Below, piece by piece: positions 27,788-37,595 of a stretch of DNA of 64,000 bases; position 1 is the stretch's first letter; each line of letters opens with the position of its first letter. The stretch lies in the NCBI GenBank assembly GCA_015057425.1, contig SVEL01000003.1, positions 158,253 through 222,252 on the forward strand, written 5' to 3'. The position numbers were made by a program, and so were the translations under genes. Below the pieces are notes generated by a model. That model was not told the DNA's origin. It was given only the letters and a program-made list of their open reading frames with translations, and did not search any database. This DNA comes from Lachnospiraceae bacterium. Lineage in GTDB: Bacteria; Bacillota; Clostridia; Lachnospirales; Lachnospiraceae.

Positions 27788-30628
27788 ATGAAAATGAAAC
27801 CGGGTAGTGTAAAAAACTTCATAAAAATACGAGGCGCCAATGAACACAACCTTAAAAATCTCGATGTAGATATACCGAGAGACAGTTTGGTGGTTCTTAC
27901 GGGATTAAGTGGTTCGGGTAAATCTTCTTTGGCATTTGATACTATATATGCAGAGGGACAGAGACGATATATGGAATCATTGTCTTCATATGCAAGACAG
28001 TTCCTTGGACAGATGGAGAAACCGGATGTAGAAAGTATAGAAGGACTTTCACCTGCTATTTCCATTGACCAGAAAACTACCAACAGAAATCCCCGTTCTA
28101 CTGTGGGAACTGTTACGGAGATATATGACTATTTCCGTCTTTTATATGCAAGAATCGGTGTGGTTCATTGTCCACAGTGCGGCAAGGAGATAAAGAAACA
28201 GACTGTTGACCAGATGGTAGACAGGGTGTTGAGATTACCGGAAAGAAGCAGGATTCAGATACTTGCACCGGTAGTAAGAGGACGTAAGGGCGAACACGTA
28301 AAGGTTCTTGAAAGTGCAGCCAAAAGCGGATATGTAAGAGTGCGTATCGATGGCAATATGTACGAGCTTTCGGAAGAAGTTAAGCTTGAGAAGAATATAA
28401 AACACAATATAGAGATAGTTATTGACCGACTTTCCGTAAAGGAAGGTATGGAACAAAGACTTACGGATTCTATGGAACAGGCACTTAAATTGGCAGATGG
28501 TATTATGACAGTAGATGTTATAGATGGTGAGCCGATGAATTTCAGTACAAATTTTGCCTGTCCTGATTGTGACATAAGTATAGAAGAAGTGGAACCGAGA
28601 AGTTTTTCATTCAATAATCCTTTTGGTGCCTGTCCTATGTGTTTCGGACTTGGTTATAAGATGGAGTTTGATGAAGAACTTATGATACCGGATCATTCTC
28701 TTAGCCTCAATGAAGGGGCTATCCAGGTTATGGGCTGGCAGTCGTCGGGCAATAAAGGAAGCTTTACCAATGCCGTGCTTCAGGCTATGGCTGAACATTA
28801 CGGCTTTAGCCTTGATACACCGTACGGACAGTTGCCTGATAATGTAAAGAAAGCTATTGTCCACGGAACAGACGGGATTGTTCTTAAGGTACATTATAAA
28901 GGACAGAGAGGCGAAGGCGTATATGATGTTCCATTTGAAGGAATTATAAGAAACAGTCAGAGAAGATACAGAGAAACTGCATCAGAGTATTCTAAGCAGG
29001 AGTATGAAGAATTTATGCGTATTACGCCATGTGGTGAATGTGGCGGTATGCGACTTAAGAAAAGTGCACTTGCCGTAACTGTAGGGGATAAAAATATCTA
29101 TGAGATGACAGATATGTCTGTGAAAAAACTTAAAGAGTACCTTGAAAGTATAGAATTTACGGACAGACAGTTGCTTATAGGAGCACAGATTCTTAAGGAA
29201 ATTAATGCAAGAGTAGGATTTCTTGTAGACGTAGGTCTTGACTACCTGTCACTTACACGTGCTACAGCGACTCTTTCCGGTGGTGAGGCTCAGAGAATAA
29301 GGTTGGCTACACAGATTGGTTCGGGACTGGTAGGCGTGGCATATATCCTTGATGAACCGAGTATTGGTCTGCACCAGAGAGATAACAGCAAACTTATTAA
29401 TACTCTTACACATTTAAGAGATTTGGGTAACACTCTTATAGTAGTTGAACATGATGAAGATACTATGTTTGCGGCGGATTATATAGTGGATATAGGTCCG
29501 GCGGCGGGAGAACATGGCGGAGAAGTTGTTGCCATGGGAACTGCTGAAGACATTATGAAGAACAAAAAGTCTATAACAGGTGCGTATTTAAGCGGAAAGT
29601 TAAAGATACCTGTACCTGAAGAAAGACGTAAGCCGACAGGATATCTTACTGTTAAAGGAGCGAGACAGAATAACCTTAAAAATATAGATGTAGACATTCC
29701 GCTTGGAATTATGACATGCGTAACAGGTGTATCGGGTTCGGGAAAAAGCTCTCTTGTAAATGAGATACTTTATAAGTCCCTTGCGAAGAAGCTTAACAGA
29801 GCAAGAACCATAGCAGGAGAACATGATGATATTTTAGGGGTGGAGAAGCTTGATAAGGTCATAGATATAGACCAGTCACCTATAGGACGTACACCAAGGT
29901 CAAATCCGGCCACATATACAGGTGTGTTTGACCAGATACGTGATTTATTTGCATCTACACAGGAAGCTAAGATGCGGGGGTACTCAAAGGGCAGATTCAG
30001 CTTTAATGTTAAAGGCGGAAGATGTGAAGCCTGTAGTGGCGATGGTATCATAAAGATAGAGATGCATTTCCTTCCTGATGTGTATGTGCCGTGTGAAGTC
30101 TGCGGTGGTAAACGTTATAACAGGGAAACCCTGGAGGTTAAGTATAAAGGCAAGAGCATATTTGATGTACTTGATATGACAGTGGAGGAAGCTGTAAAGT
30201 TCTTTGAAAATGTACCATCTATATATAAGAAGATAGCTACACTTAATGAAGTTGGCCTTTCCTATGTGAAATTAGGACAGCCGTCTACTACATTGTCAGG
30301 TGGGGAAGCGCAGCGTGTTAAACTTGCTACGGAGCTTAGCAGAAAAGGAACAGGAAAGACGATATATATTCTTGACGAGCCGACTACAGGATTGCACTTT
30401 GCTGATGTTCATAAGCTCGTTGAAATATTGAGAAAATTATCAGACGGTGGTAATACGGTAGTGGTTATTGAACATAACCTTGATGTAATAAAGGTTGCAG
30501 ATTATATTATAGATATAGGTCCGGAAGGCGGCGAAGGCGGAGGAACGATTATAGCTTATGGCACTCCGGAAGAAGTGGTAAAAATTGAAAAGTCCTACAC
30601 AGGACAGTGGCTTAAGGATAAACTTTAA
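27788..30628 (+). CDS. uvrA: Excinuclease ABC subunit A
   Basis: 946 residues from ATG 27788 (GGAG 10 bases upstream); an in-frame ATG at 27740 adds 16 residues unlike UvrA and is rejected. Two ABC ATPase modules with Walker [10 protein letters not shown] and GVSGSGKSS, signatures [13 protein letters not shown] and [13 protein letters not shown], and the zinc modules (CPQC, CPDC...CPMC, CEAC...CEVC pairs). It finds DNA lesions as a dimer and loads UvrB. Likely in the same SOS-controlled transcript as uvrB. Confidence 0.98.
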   Translation: MKMKPGSVKNFIKIRGANEHNLKNLDVDIPRDSLVVLTGLSGSGKSSLAFDTIYAEGQRRYMESLSSYARQFLGQMEKPDVESIEGLSPAISIDQKTTNRNPRSTVGTVTEIYDYFRLLYARIGVVHCPQCGKEIKKQTVDQMVDRVLRLPERSRIQILAPVVRGRKGEHVKVLESAAKSGYVRVRIDGNMYELSEEVKLEKNIKHNIEIVIDRLSVKEGMEQRLTDSMEQALKLADGIMTVDVIDGEPMNFSTNFACPDCDISIEEVEPRSFSFNNPFGACPMCFGLGYKMEFDEELMIPDHSLSLNEGAIQVMGWQSSGNKGSFTNAVLQAMAEHYGFSLDTPYGQLPDNVKKAIVHGTDGIVLKVHYKGQRGEGVYDVPFEGIIRNSQRRYRETASEYSKQEYEEFMRITPCGECGGMRLKKSALAVTVGDKNIYEMTDMSVKKLKEYLESIEFTDRQLLIGAQILKEINARVGFLVDVGLDYLSLTRATATLSGGEAQRIRLATQIGSGLVGVAYILDEPSIGLHQRDNSKLINTLTHLRDLGNTLIVVEHDEDTMFAADYIVDIGPAAGEHGGEVVAMGTAEDIMKNKKSITGAYLSGKLKIPVPEERRKPTGYLTVKGARQNNLKNIDVDIPLGIMTCVTGVSGSGKSSLVNEILYKSLAKKLNRARTIAGEHDDILGVEKLDKVIDIDQSPIGRTPRSNPATYTGVFDQIRDLFASTQEAKMRGYSKGRFSFNVKGGRCEACSGDGIIKIEMHFLPDVYVPCEVCGGKRYNRETLEVKYKGKSIFDVLDMTVEEAVKFFENVPSIYKKIATLNEVGLSYVKLGQPSTTLSGGEAQRVKLATELSRKGTGKTIYILDEPTTGLHFADVHKLVEILRKLSDGGNTVVVIEHNLDVIKVADYIIDIGPEGGEGGGTIIAYGTPEEVVKIEKSYTGQWLKDKL

Positions 30629-30635
30629 TGATGAA

Positions 30636-30671
30636 AAAGACTTTTGAATTAAAAAACAAAAGTCTTTTTTT
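30636..30671 (+). terminator. Terminator after uvrA
   Basis: AAAGACTTTTG pairs with CAAAAGTCTTT (30657-30667), followed by T-run. Confidence 0.92.
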
Positions 30672-30850
30672 ATGTCGACATGATACGACGGAATATGAAA
30701 AAATAATATGGTACGATGTAGTAAAGAATTATAATGCAAATGCGTTATATGACGGAAAATACAATAATACACTAATTCGACAAAATTTGATAGAATTCAT
30801 TATATGAAATAATTTACATCAAAATGAAATGTCAAAGTGAGGGATGGGTA

Positions 30851-31303
30851 GTGAATGTAGGCGAACGTATACTAGAGATTTTGAAGGAAAAGAACATGAC
30901 ACAGTATAAGCTTGCGAAAAATGCGGGGATGTCGTATTCCAGCGTTAATACCATTATACGGCGGACAAAATCACCAAGCTTGGAAACGCTTGGACAGATA
31001 TGTAAGGGACTTGGCGTTTCTATCAGTTATTTTATAAGAGAAACTGACAATTCGGAAAAAACTTATGATGAAATGGAATCATACGATGGAGTTTTATCAG
31101 AAGTTTCGGGATATTTGGTATGTGATGAGAGCATAGAAAAATATGAAGGAGAATATAAAACAGACTGTATGAAAGAGTGTGAGAAGAGAGAAACGGATTG
31201 CAAGGGAAATTGCAAATATAAAGAAAAATGCTATGAAGAATTTGTATCCCGTATAATTAATGCGGCACAAAGAGAAATAACAGAAGATTCCATTATTTTA
31301 TAA
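30851..31303 (+). CDS. XRE-family transcriptional regulator with Cys-rich tail
   Basis: 150 residues from GTG 30851 (AGGG 7 bases upstream); an ATG at 30824 is in frame but lacks a site. Residues about 3-60 are a Cro/CI helix-turn-helix (TQYKLAKNAGMSYSSVNTIIRR). The C-terminal half carries a cysteine array, C-X3-C-X6-C-X3-C-X5-C, plus one Cys upstream, in a highly charged Lys/Glu context. Such spacing could bind a metal or sense oxidation, but no known family with it is recognised. It stands alone between uvrA and a deacetylase gene. Confidence 0.8.
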   Translation: MNVGERILEILKEKNMTQYKLAKNAGMSYSSVNTIIRRTKSPSLETLGQICKGLGVSISYFIRETDNSEKTYDEMESYDGVLSEVSGYLVCDESIEKYEGEYKTDCMKECEKRETDCKGNCKYKEKCYEEFVSRIINAAQREITEDSIIL

Positions 31304-31366
31304 TGATACAGGATATAAAAAAGAGGGGAAATTCATATAAAATTCTGTATGAAAAGTGGGGAATCG

Positions 31367-31427
31367 AAAAGGATTGTTATGGGGAAACATCCTTTTAGGG
31401 CAGCATCGGTAAGATGCTGCCTTTTTT
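31367..31427 (+). terminator. Two consecutive hairpins, second a strong terminator
   Basis: The 229 bases between the XRE gene and the deacetylase contain AAAAGGAT/ATCCTTTT (31367-31396) followed directly by GGCAGCATC/GATGCTGCC (31399-31421) and six T residues. The second is a clear intrinsic terminator, 95 bases after the XRE stop. The transcript end is therefore a structured 3' UTR or a short separate RNA. No promoter could be assigned with confidence. Confidence 0.85.
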
Positions 31428-31531
31428 CATTATGAAAGGCTATGAAAATAAAGAAAAATCTGTTATAATATACAAAATATGCGCATTAATGAATAAGGCG
31501 AAAAGAGTCAGTGACAATTGGAGAAAAAATA

Positions 31532-32968
31532 ATGAATATACTAAAGAAGCATTGGATAAAAATATTGATTGCATTTGCGTTGTTCGTGATAGTATCTGTT
31601 CCTGTGGGAATAGTTATGGCAAATGATTTTTATGTTGAATTTGATATGGAGCAGTTTGTGACGGCTGAATACGGCGAGAAATATGAAGTTACGCTGCCGC
31701 AGGTAAAAGGATATGGGACGATTTTAGTTTCTAAAGGTCAGGAACTTGAAGTTATACAGAACGGAGATGTTGACACAAGCAAGCTTGGAAGTCAGCCGGT
31801 TGTCTTTTATACAGAGTTTATGGGAAAAGAATACAGAATGGTTCAGGTAGTTACTGTAAAGGATACAAAAGCACCAACCATTGAACTTGAGTATGTAGAA
31901 GGAGCGTTTACATATCCGGGTCAGAAGTATAAAGAAGAGGGCTTTTTAGCAAAGGATAATTATGACGGAGATATTTCAAAAAAAGTTGTTTCCGAAGAAA
32001 GAGACGGCTATGTTTATTATAGTGTAAAAGACAGCTCCGGAAATAAAGCTACTGCTAAACGTGAAATCTATTATGATGATGATATATGCCCTGAAATTAC
32101 TCTTGAAGGAGGAGAAGAGTATGTTGTAACTGAAGGGGAACCATATGTAGATCCCGGCTATACTGCATTAGACAACGCAGATGGTGATATATCTGCAAAA
32201 GTGCAGATAGAAGGCACTATAGACATAAATATTCCGGGAGAATATATATTTAAGTATTCTGTACGTGACAGCTATGACAATTATATTGAAAAGTTCAGGA
32301 AAGTAATAGTTAAACATAATGTGCCTCAGAATAACCCTGACCAGCCAACGGGTAAGATAGTATATCTTACTTTTGATGATGGGCCGGGCGCATATACGGA
32401 ACGGTTGCTGGCTATATTAGAGAAGTATAATGTTAAAGCTACATTTTTTGTGGTAAATACAGGCAGTATTAATCTTATAAAAAAGGAAGCTGCAGCGGGC
32501 CATACAGTTGCAATTCATTGTACCAGACATAATTACAAATCACTTTATACAAGTGTAGATGGCTACTTTAAAGATTTATACAATATGCAAAATATTATCT
32601 ACGAAAAGACCGGCGTGTTGACCAATATGGTCAGATTTCCGGGAGGAAGTTCTAACAGGGTAAGTACAGTGTATTGCGATGGTATTATGACACAACTTGC
32701 AGAAGAAATGAAAAAACGCGGCTTTGTGTATTTTGACTGGAATGTTGATTCCAAAGATGCGGGTGGAGCATGGACTAAAGATGCCGTAGTGCAAAATGTA
32801 ATAAATGGAATCAGCAGGCGTAAAGTTTCGGTAGTTCTTCAACATGATATTAAGAAATATAGTGTTGAAGCAGTTGAGGAAATTATTGTATGGGGACTTG
32901 AAAACGGATATACATTTTTGCCGATGACACCATCAAGTCCTAAAATGCATCATCGTATAAATAATTAA
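31532..32968 (+). CDS. Membrane-anchored polysaccharide deacetylase with Ig-like repeats
   Basis: 478 residues from ATG 31532 (GGAG 8 bases upstream). Signal anchor at about 8-29, two DUF5011/Ig-like beta domains (about 112-185 and 186-262; DTKAPTIELE and DICPEITLEGGE start them, both with the 'dGdis' motif), and a NodB deacetylase domain (about 275-470). Metal site and catalysis: TFDDGPG, HCTRHNY, RFPGGSSN, and a late LQHDI His. It most likely removes acetyl groups from GlcNAc of peptidoglycan (PgdA-like) or a surface glycan, giving lysozyme resistance. In many NodB proteins the middle motif is HTxxH; here HCTRHNY fills that place. Confidence 0.88.
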   Translation: MNILKKHWIKILIAFALFVIVSVPVGIVMANDFYVEFDMEQFVTAEYGEKYEVTLPQVKGYGTILVSKGQELEVIQNGDVDTSKLGSQPVVFYTEFMGKEYRMVQVVTVKDTKAPTIELEYVEGAFTYPGQKYKEEGFLAKDNYDGDISKKVVSEERDGYVYYSVKDSSGNKATAKREIYYDDDICPEITLEGGEEYVVTEGEPYVDPGYTALDNADGDISAKVQIEGTIDINIPGEYIFKYSVRDSYDNYIEKFRKVIVKHNVPQNNPDQPTGKIVYLTFDDGPGAYTERLLAILEKYNVKATFFVVNTGSINLIKKEAAAGHTVAIHCTRHNYKSLYTSVDGYFKDLYNMQNIIYEKTGVLTNMVRFPGGSSNRVSTVYCDGIMTQLAEEMKKRGFVYFDWNVDSKDAGGAWTKDAVVQNVINGISRRKVSVVLQHDIKKYSVEAVEEIIVWGLENGYTFLPMTPSSPKMHHRINN

Positions 32969-32995
32969 AAAGTGCAAAGTGTATATGGAGGGTAA

Positions 32996-34252
32996 ATGGA
33001 AAAAACAGTAAAGATAATCCTGATTGGAATAATGTGTCTGTCGCTTATTGCATCTGTTAAAACAGATGAAAAAAGCACAACAGACAACAACATAAAGGAA
33101 ACTGAACAAACAACAGAAGGAATTGCTTCGGAAGAAACAACTACAGAGGGATCTGCTTCGGAAGAAACAACTACGGAAGAGCCTTTAACAGAGGAACCGA
33201 CTACGGAAGAGCTTGTGACGGAGGAACCAACTACAAAACCTGAACCGGAAGTTAAAACGATTACAATCAGTGCGGCAGGAGATGTTACGTTAGGAACAAA
33301 TCAGAAGCAGGGTTATGAAAGGTCATTTCATCTGTATTATGATAAGTATGGTAAGGAATACTTTCTTAAGAAAGTAAGCGGAGTATTTGCATCCGATGAC
33401 CTTACAATCCTTAACTGCGAAGGTGTATTGACTGAGTCGGATAACCGTATGGACAAGCTTTGGAATCATAAAGGTAAGCCGGAGTATGTTGATATTCTTA
33501 CATGCGCATCTGTGGAAGCGGTGACATTGGGAAACAATCATATTATGGACTATAACGAAGAGGGTGTAGCCGATACAATCAAAGTCCTTGAAGAAGCAGG
33601 TATTGATTATGCTCTTACGGGTCCTTGGGGAAACCGTTATGGATTTTATGAAGTAAAAGGTGTTAAGGTCGGATATGTGTCTGTTAATGAACACTATGAT
33701 AAAGAAGCGTGCTACCCATGGTTGGAAGCTGGCCTTAAGGCACTTAAGGAACGTGGCGCAGACATTGTTATAGCAGCAGTTCACTGGGGAGGAGATTATA
33801 CTCATATAATTGAGCCGGAACAATATGATATGGGCAGATGGTGCATAGATATAGGGTATGACCTTGTACTTGGCTCGCATCCCCATGTTCTTCAGGGAAT
33901 AGAATATTATAAAGATAAGTATATTGTTTACAGTCTTGGCAATTTCTGCTATGGAGGAAATAAAAATCCTGCAGAAAAGGATACTATGATATTCCAGCAG
34001 ACATTTACTTTTGTAGATGGTGTATTGCAGATAAAACCGGATGATATAAAGATAATTCCCTGCAGACTGTCATCGTCTGCAGATAAAAATGACTATTGTC
34101 CGATGATTGTTACGGGAACTATGGCTGTTGAAACCATGAGTAATCTAAATGGTTTTTGCAAAGAATTCGGAACAGAATTTGATATGGACGGTTATATAAT
34201 AAAAAAAGGAATTGTTGATACGGAGGAAGTAACCACCGGTCAGATGGGATAA
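32996..34252 (+). CDS. CapA family protein (metallophosphatase-like), extracytoplasmic
   Basis: 418 residues. An N-terminal hydrophobic signal (about 5-21) precedes a low-complexity Thr/Glu linker made of repeated (S)EETTTE/TEEP words (about 30-75), then a PGA_cap domain: ISAAGDVTLG, LNCEGVL, LGNNHIMDY, AAVHWGGDYTH, GSHPHVLQGIEYY, VYSLGNFCYGG. These residues form a calcineurin-like metal site. CapA proteins take part in poly-gamma-glutamate or other surface polymer synthesis, but most family members in Clostridia have no capBC beside them, as here. The start has TGGAGGG upstream; the next gene begins 5 bases after its stop. Confidence 0.85.
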   Translation: MEKTVKIILIGIMCLSLIASVKTDEKSTTDNNIKETEQTTEGIASEETTTEGSASEETTTEEPLTEEPTTEELVTEEPTTKPEPEVKTITISAAGDVTLGTNQKQGYERSFHLYYDKYGKEYFLKKVSGVFASDDLTILNCEGVLTESDNRMDKLWNHKGKPEYVDILTCASVEAVTLGNNHIMDYNEEGVADTIKVLEEAGIDYALTGPWGNRYGFYEVKGVKVGYVSVNEHYDKEACYPWLEAGLKALKERGADIVIAAVHWGGDYTHIIEPEQYDMGRWCIDIGYDLVLGSHPHVLQGIEYYKDKYIVYSLGNFCYGGNKNPAEKDTMIFQQTFTFVDGVLQIKPDDIKIIPCRLSSSADKNDYCPMIVTGTMAVETMSNLNGFCKEFGTEFDMDGYIIKKGIVDTEEVTTGQMG

Positions 34253-34256
34253 GATA

Positions 34257-35618
34257 ATGGTAAAAAGTATGACAGAGGGAAATCCTCTGAAATTGATTCT
34301 GCAATTTGCATTGCCATTGCTTGCAGGTAATGTTTTGCAGCAGACATACAATTTTATAGATGCGGCTATTGTAGGTAAATGCCTTGGGAAAGAAGCGCTG
34401 GCGGGAGTCGGCGCTTCTTCAAGTGTACAATTTCTTATTATAGGATTCTGCATAGGAATTGCCTGCGGTTTTGCAATACCTGTAGCTCAAAGCTTTGGTG
34501 CATGTAAATATAAGCAAATGAGGGAATATATATATCATTCTCTTGTGCTTACGGCCGTGATTGCAACTGTGCTTACAATAGTATGTGCATTGTTATGTCC
34601 ACAGATTCTTGAAATTTTGTCAACGCCTTCGGATATATACGATTATGCATATGCGTATCTTTTTATAATATTTTTGGGTATACCTTTTACACTTTTGTAT
34701 AATCTGCTTGCAGGAATACTTCGTGCGGTAGGTGACAGTATAACACCATTCATATTTCTTGTTGTGTCAGCAGGATTAAATATTTTTTTGGACATACTTT
34801 TTATTATTGTATTTGATTGGAGATATATAGGGGCTGCAACGGCAACGATTGCGTCCCAGGCCATAAGCGGTATATGCTGTATGGTGCTTATAATATTAAA
34901 ATTTGATATATTGAAACCGCGACGTGAAGAAACAGTTTTTCGGTGGAGAGTTGCAGGAAAACTGCTTATGATGGGCGTGCCTATGGGGCTTCAGTATTCA
35001 GTAACGGCTATCGGAAGTATGGTTGTTCAGTCTGCAAATAATGGACTTGGAAGTATATATGTTTCGGGATTTACGGCAGCTATGCGTATTAAACAGTTTG
35101 CTATGTGCCCGTTTGATGCGATTGCCACCGGAGTCTCAAATTTCTGTAGTCAGAATCTTGGAGCACACAAGATTGCCAGAATCAAAAAAGGTCTTCGTCA
35201 GGGAGTTTTTATTGGAGTATGTTACGGAATATTCATTGGAATAGTTGTTATATTTGGCGGAAGACTTTTGTCATGTATATTTATTGATGTAAATGAGGTT
35301 GAAGTTCTTGATGCTTCGGCAAAGTATCTGCGTTGTCTGGGGTATTTTTATTGGGCAATAGGAATTCTTAATTCGTGTCGTATGACTGTACAGGGATTGG
35401 GATATTCCGTGATAGCTATATTTTCCGGAGCTGTGGAGATGGTCGCAAGAATATTTGTTACAATTGTTTTTGTTCCGGCATACGGATTTACGGCGATATG
35501 TTTTGCTGACCAGACAGCCTGGATATGTGCAGTTATATATATTGTGATTGTTCTTATGATATGCCTTAGAAAAGTTGAAAAACGAATAAAAAAATCAGAA
35601 ATGGAAATAGCTAAATAA
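34257..35618 (+). CDS. MATE family efflux transporter
   Basis: 453 residues, twelve predicted membrane segments. N-terminus MTEGNPLKLILQFALPLLAGNVLQQTY-type start and the AAIVGKCLGKEALAGVGASS segment are typical of the DinF/NorM-like bacterial MATE branch (with VGDSITPF and the internal repeat VQSANNGLGS...GFTAAMRI). It exchanges cations for drugs or metabolites. Substrate unknown. It is tightly spaced behind the CapA-like gene. Confidence 0.93.
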   Translation: MVKSMTEGNPLKLILQFALPLLAGNVLQQTYNFIDAAIVGKCLGKEALAGVGASSSVQFLIIGFCIGIACGFAIPVAQSFGACKYKQMREYIYHSLVLTAVIATVLTIVCALLCPQILEILSTPSDIYDYAYAYLFIIFLGIPFTLLYNLLAGILRAVGDSITPFIFLVVSAGLNIFLDILFIIVFDWRYIGAATATIASQAISGICCMVLIILKFDILKPRREETVFRWRVAGKLLMMGVPMGLQYSVTAIGSMVVQSANNGLGSIYVSGFTAAMRIKQFAMCPFDAIATGVSNFCSQNLGAHKIARIKKGLRQGVFIGVCYGIFIGIVVIFGGRLLSCIFIDVNEVEVLDASAKYLRCLGYFYWAIGILNSCRMTVQGLGYSVIAIFSGAVEMVARIFVTIVFVPAYGFTAICFADQTAWICAVIYIVIVLMICLRKVEKRIKKSEMEIAK

Positions 35619-35672
35619 AAGTATTAAAATTTTTTCTTTGTATGTAGAGTATAAAGAAGAAACGGAGGGGAA

Positions 35673-36356
35673 ATGTTTTGGTTTGATCCGACATATGTGT
35701 TGGTTATTATTGGTGTCATTATATGTCTTATGGCATCTGCAAATGTGAATTCTACTTTTAATAAATACAGTAAGATTAAATCTGCAGGCGGTTTAACCGG
35801 AAAGGATGTTGCCGCGCGTATACTGGCAGACGCGGGTATTACAGATGTGTCTGTTGAAAAGGGAAGAGGGCATTTGACAGATAATTATAATCCTAACAGA
35901 AAAGTGATTACTCTTTCAGAAGATGTGTATGATTCATCTTCTCTTGCAGCTATAGGTGTGGCCGCTCATGAATGCGGTCATGTAATACAACATCATAAAG
36001 GGTATATTCCGCTAAAGATAAGAAGGATATTGGTTCCTGCAGCAAATATCGGTTCGTGGCTTTCGTGGCCGATTATTTTGTTGGGAGTACTTTTTGGACT
36101 TACGGGTCTGGTAGATATAGGGATAATTCTTTTCTCGGCGGTTCTTTTATTTCAGATAGTTACATTGCCGGTAGAATTTGATGCTTCGGGAAAAGCACTG
36201 AAGATATTGCGGAGGACCGGCATATTATATGAAAATGAAGTTGCAATTTCCAAAAAGGTGTTAAATGCGGCGGCGCTTACCTATGTTGCGGCTGTAATAT
36301 CTACGTTATTGCAGCTTCTCAGACTTGTACTTTTATTCCGTCGTAGAAATGATTAA
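35673..36356 (+). CDS. Zinc metallopeptidase, YugP family
   Basis: 227 residues: N-terminal membrane segment (about 6-24), a domain with ARILADAGI and RKVITLSEDVY, the zinc site AHECGHVIQHHKGY (HExxH form HECGH), then two or three further membrane segments. This is the layout of the zinc_peptidase_2 (YugP) family, conserved integral membrane proteases of unknown substrate. AACGGAGGGG precedes the ATG. Confidence 0.92.
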   Translation: MFWFDPTYVLVIIGVIICLMASANVNSTFNKYSKIKSAGGLTGKDVAARILADAGITDVSVEKGRGHLTDNYNPNRKVITLSEDVYDSSSLAAIGVAAHECGHVIQHHKGYIPLKIRRILVPAANIGSWLSWPIILLGVLFGLTGLVDIGIILFSAVLLFQIVTLPVEFDASGKALKILRRTGILYENEVAISKKVLNAAALTYVAAVISTLLQLLRLVLLFRRRND

Positions 36357-36393
36357 AACCTATAAATATATTTTCGGAAAATCGAAAATAGTA

Positions 36394-36422
36394 TTGCAAT
36401 TTTGCCGGTAATTGCATATAAT
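36394..36422 (+). promoter_or_regulatory. Promoter for structured leader RNA and Abi gene
   Basis: TTGCAA, 17 bases, TATAAT. Expected transcription start at about 36429-36431, 66-68 bases before the Abi start and just ahead of a structured element. Confidence 0.65.
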
Positions 36423-36430
36423 ATTACCAA

Positions 36431-36480
36431 CAGAACCCAACACGCCTCTCAACGATGCGGACCACGTTGGGTCTTTTAAT
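36431..36480 (+). ncRNA. Putative short structured RNA upstream of Abi_2 gene (abiF-type RNA candidate)
   Basis: ACCCAAC (36435-36441) pairs with GTTGGGT (36466-36472), followed by CTTTTAATTT, a weak terminator tail. Inside the loop CGC (36443-36445) can pair with GCG (36457-36459). An alternative 5' partner, CAACG (36450-36454), can pair with CGTTG (36465-36469), so two segments compete for the same 3' arm. The element starts right at the predicted transcription start and ends 16 bases before the Abi gene. I recall that an 'abiF' RNA motif upstream of Abi_2 genes in Firmicutes exists in RNA-family collections; assignment needs a covariance-model search. It could alternatively be a simple attenuator. 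Confidence 0.5.
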
Positions 36481-36496
36481 TTAAGGAGAATATTGT

Positions 36497-37375
36497 ATGG
36501 GAGAATTAAAGCAGCATCAGTCTCCTATGACAGTTGATGAACAAGTAGAGAATCTGAAAAGTATCGGGTTGATTGTCGAGGATGAGGAGTATGCAAAGAA
36601 AATACTTAATGATATTTCATATTTTCGTTTGGTGAAGGCATATAGTCTTAACTTGAAACCGAAGAATGGGCATTATAATAATAAGACGACATTTAAGGAA
36701 CTGGTTGATTTGTATTTGTTCAACGCAAACTTTAGACAGATTATATTTCCAGAGATTGAGCAGATTGAAATAAATGTAAGATGTAGATTAGCGAATTATT
36801 TTGCTGAACAATATGGGGTATTAGGATACTTGGATGCAAAGAATTTTGCAGACGAAGAATATCATAAGGAATTTTTGTCTGATATTGAGGAAGAAATTAG
36901 AAGAAATTCAAAAGCACCATTTGTGCGGAATTTTAGAGAGAACTATGAAGGTGGCAATCTTCCTATATACGCGTTGGTTGAAGTGTTCAGTTTTGGTACA
37001 TTATCTAAATTTTATAAGAATATGCATAACAAGGACAAAAAGGCAGTTGCTAAAACATTTGGTGTAGGATATACATATATTGAAAGTTGGTTAGAGAGTA
37101 TATCCTATGTAAGAAATATTTGTGCACATTATGGACGCTTATATAATGCGAAAATGTCAAAAACACCTATGCTGTATAAGGAGTATACGCAAGCAGGAAT
37201 AGGTAATAACAGAATATATGGTGTGCTTTTATGTATGAAGCATTTGTTGAAGAATGATACTCATTGGAATTTGTTTGTAGACAAGATAGAAATGCTTTTT
37301 GATAAATACGAAAGTGTACAGATTAATACTATGGGATTTCCAGAAAATTGGAAGGATATGTTATTGAATAAGTAG
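36497..37375 (+). CDS. Abi family protein (Abi_2, AbiD/AbiF type, HEPN)
   Basis: 292 residues without signal or membrane segment. It matches the Abi_2 family: N-terminal QVENLKSIGLIVEDEEYAKKILNDISYFRLVKAY, central LFNANFRQIIFPEIEQIEINVRCRLANYF, and C-terminal RNICAHYGRLYN. The last carries an R-X4-H motif (about residues 206-211), the catalytic signature of HEPN ribonucleases. Family members cause abortive infection by phage or act as toxins paired with a small RNA. AAGGAG lies 8 bases before the ATG. Short structured RNA and its own promoter precede it, a terminator follows, so it is an independent unit inserted between housekeeping genes and the galactan locus. Confidence 0.88.
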   Translation: MGELKQHQSPMTVDEQVENLKSIGLIVEDEEYAKKILNDISYFRLVKAYSLNLKPKNGHYNNKTTFKELVDLYLFNANFRQIIFPEIEQIEINVRCRLANYFAEQYGVLGYLDAKNFADEEYHKEFLSDIEEEIRRNSKAPFVRNFRENYEGGNLPIYALVEVFSFGTLSKFYKNMHNKDKKAVAKTFGVGYTYIESWLESISYVRNICAHYGRLYNAKMSKTPMLYKEYTQAGIGNNRIYGVLLCMKHLLKNDTHWNLFVDKIEMLFDKYESVQINTMGFPENWKDMLLNK

Positions 37376-37395
37376 ATTAGAATAGAAAAAAAGAG

Positions 37396-37424
37396 AAGGG
37401 TATGACGGTGGTCATGCCCTTTTA
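37396..37424 (+). terminator. Terminator after Abi gene
   Basis: AAGGGTATGAC pairs with GTCATGCCCTT (37411-37421, one G-U pair), loop GGTG, followed by TTT. Confidence 0.85.
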
Positions 37425-37453
37425 AAAACCTATAAAATTTTAGTCTGTAATAC

Positions 37454-37509
37454 TTGACTTTATAATAAAATATTGATACAATTAGCGCAACACGATATGT
37501 GGGTTGCGC
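37454..37509 (+). promoter_or_regulatory. Promoter of LacI-family regulator with overlapping operator
   Basis: TTGACT (37454-37459), 17 bases, TACAAT (37477-37482). Three bases downstream starts the inverted repeat GCGCAAC (37485-37491), 11 bases, GTTGCGC (37503-37509). A regulator bound there would block the transcription start, suggesting autoregulation. A second TTG-TTGCACAA-like word follows at 37512-37529. Confidence 0.65.
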
Positions 37510-37595
37510 AGAGTTGTTGCACAAAACAACTATAAAATTAAGACTTTGTATATTAAAAAATGCAATCGGGCTTGTTATACAAAGCGGAGGAAAAA

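Noticed and set aside
31414..31626. 70-codon plus-strand frame starting in the terminator
   Set aside because: It starts inside the terminator T-run and overlaps the well-supported deacetylase gene in another frame.
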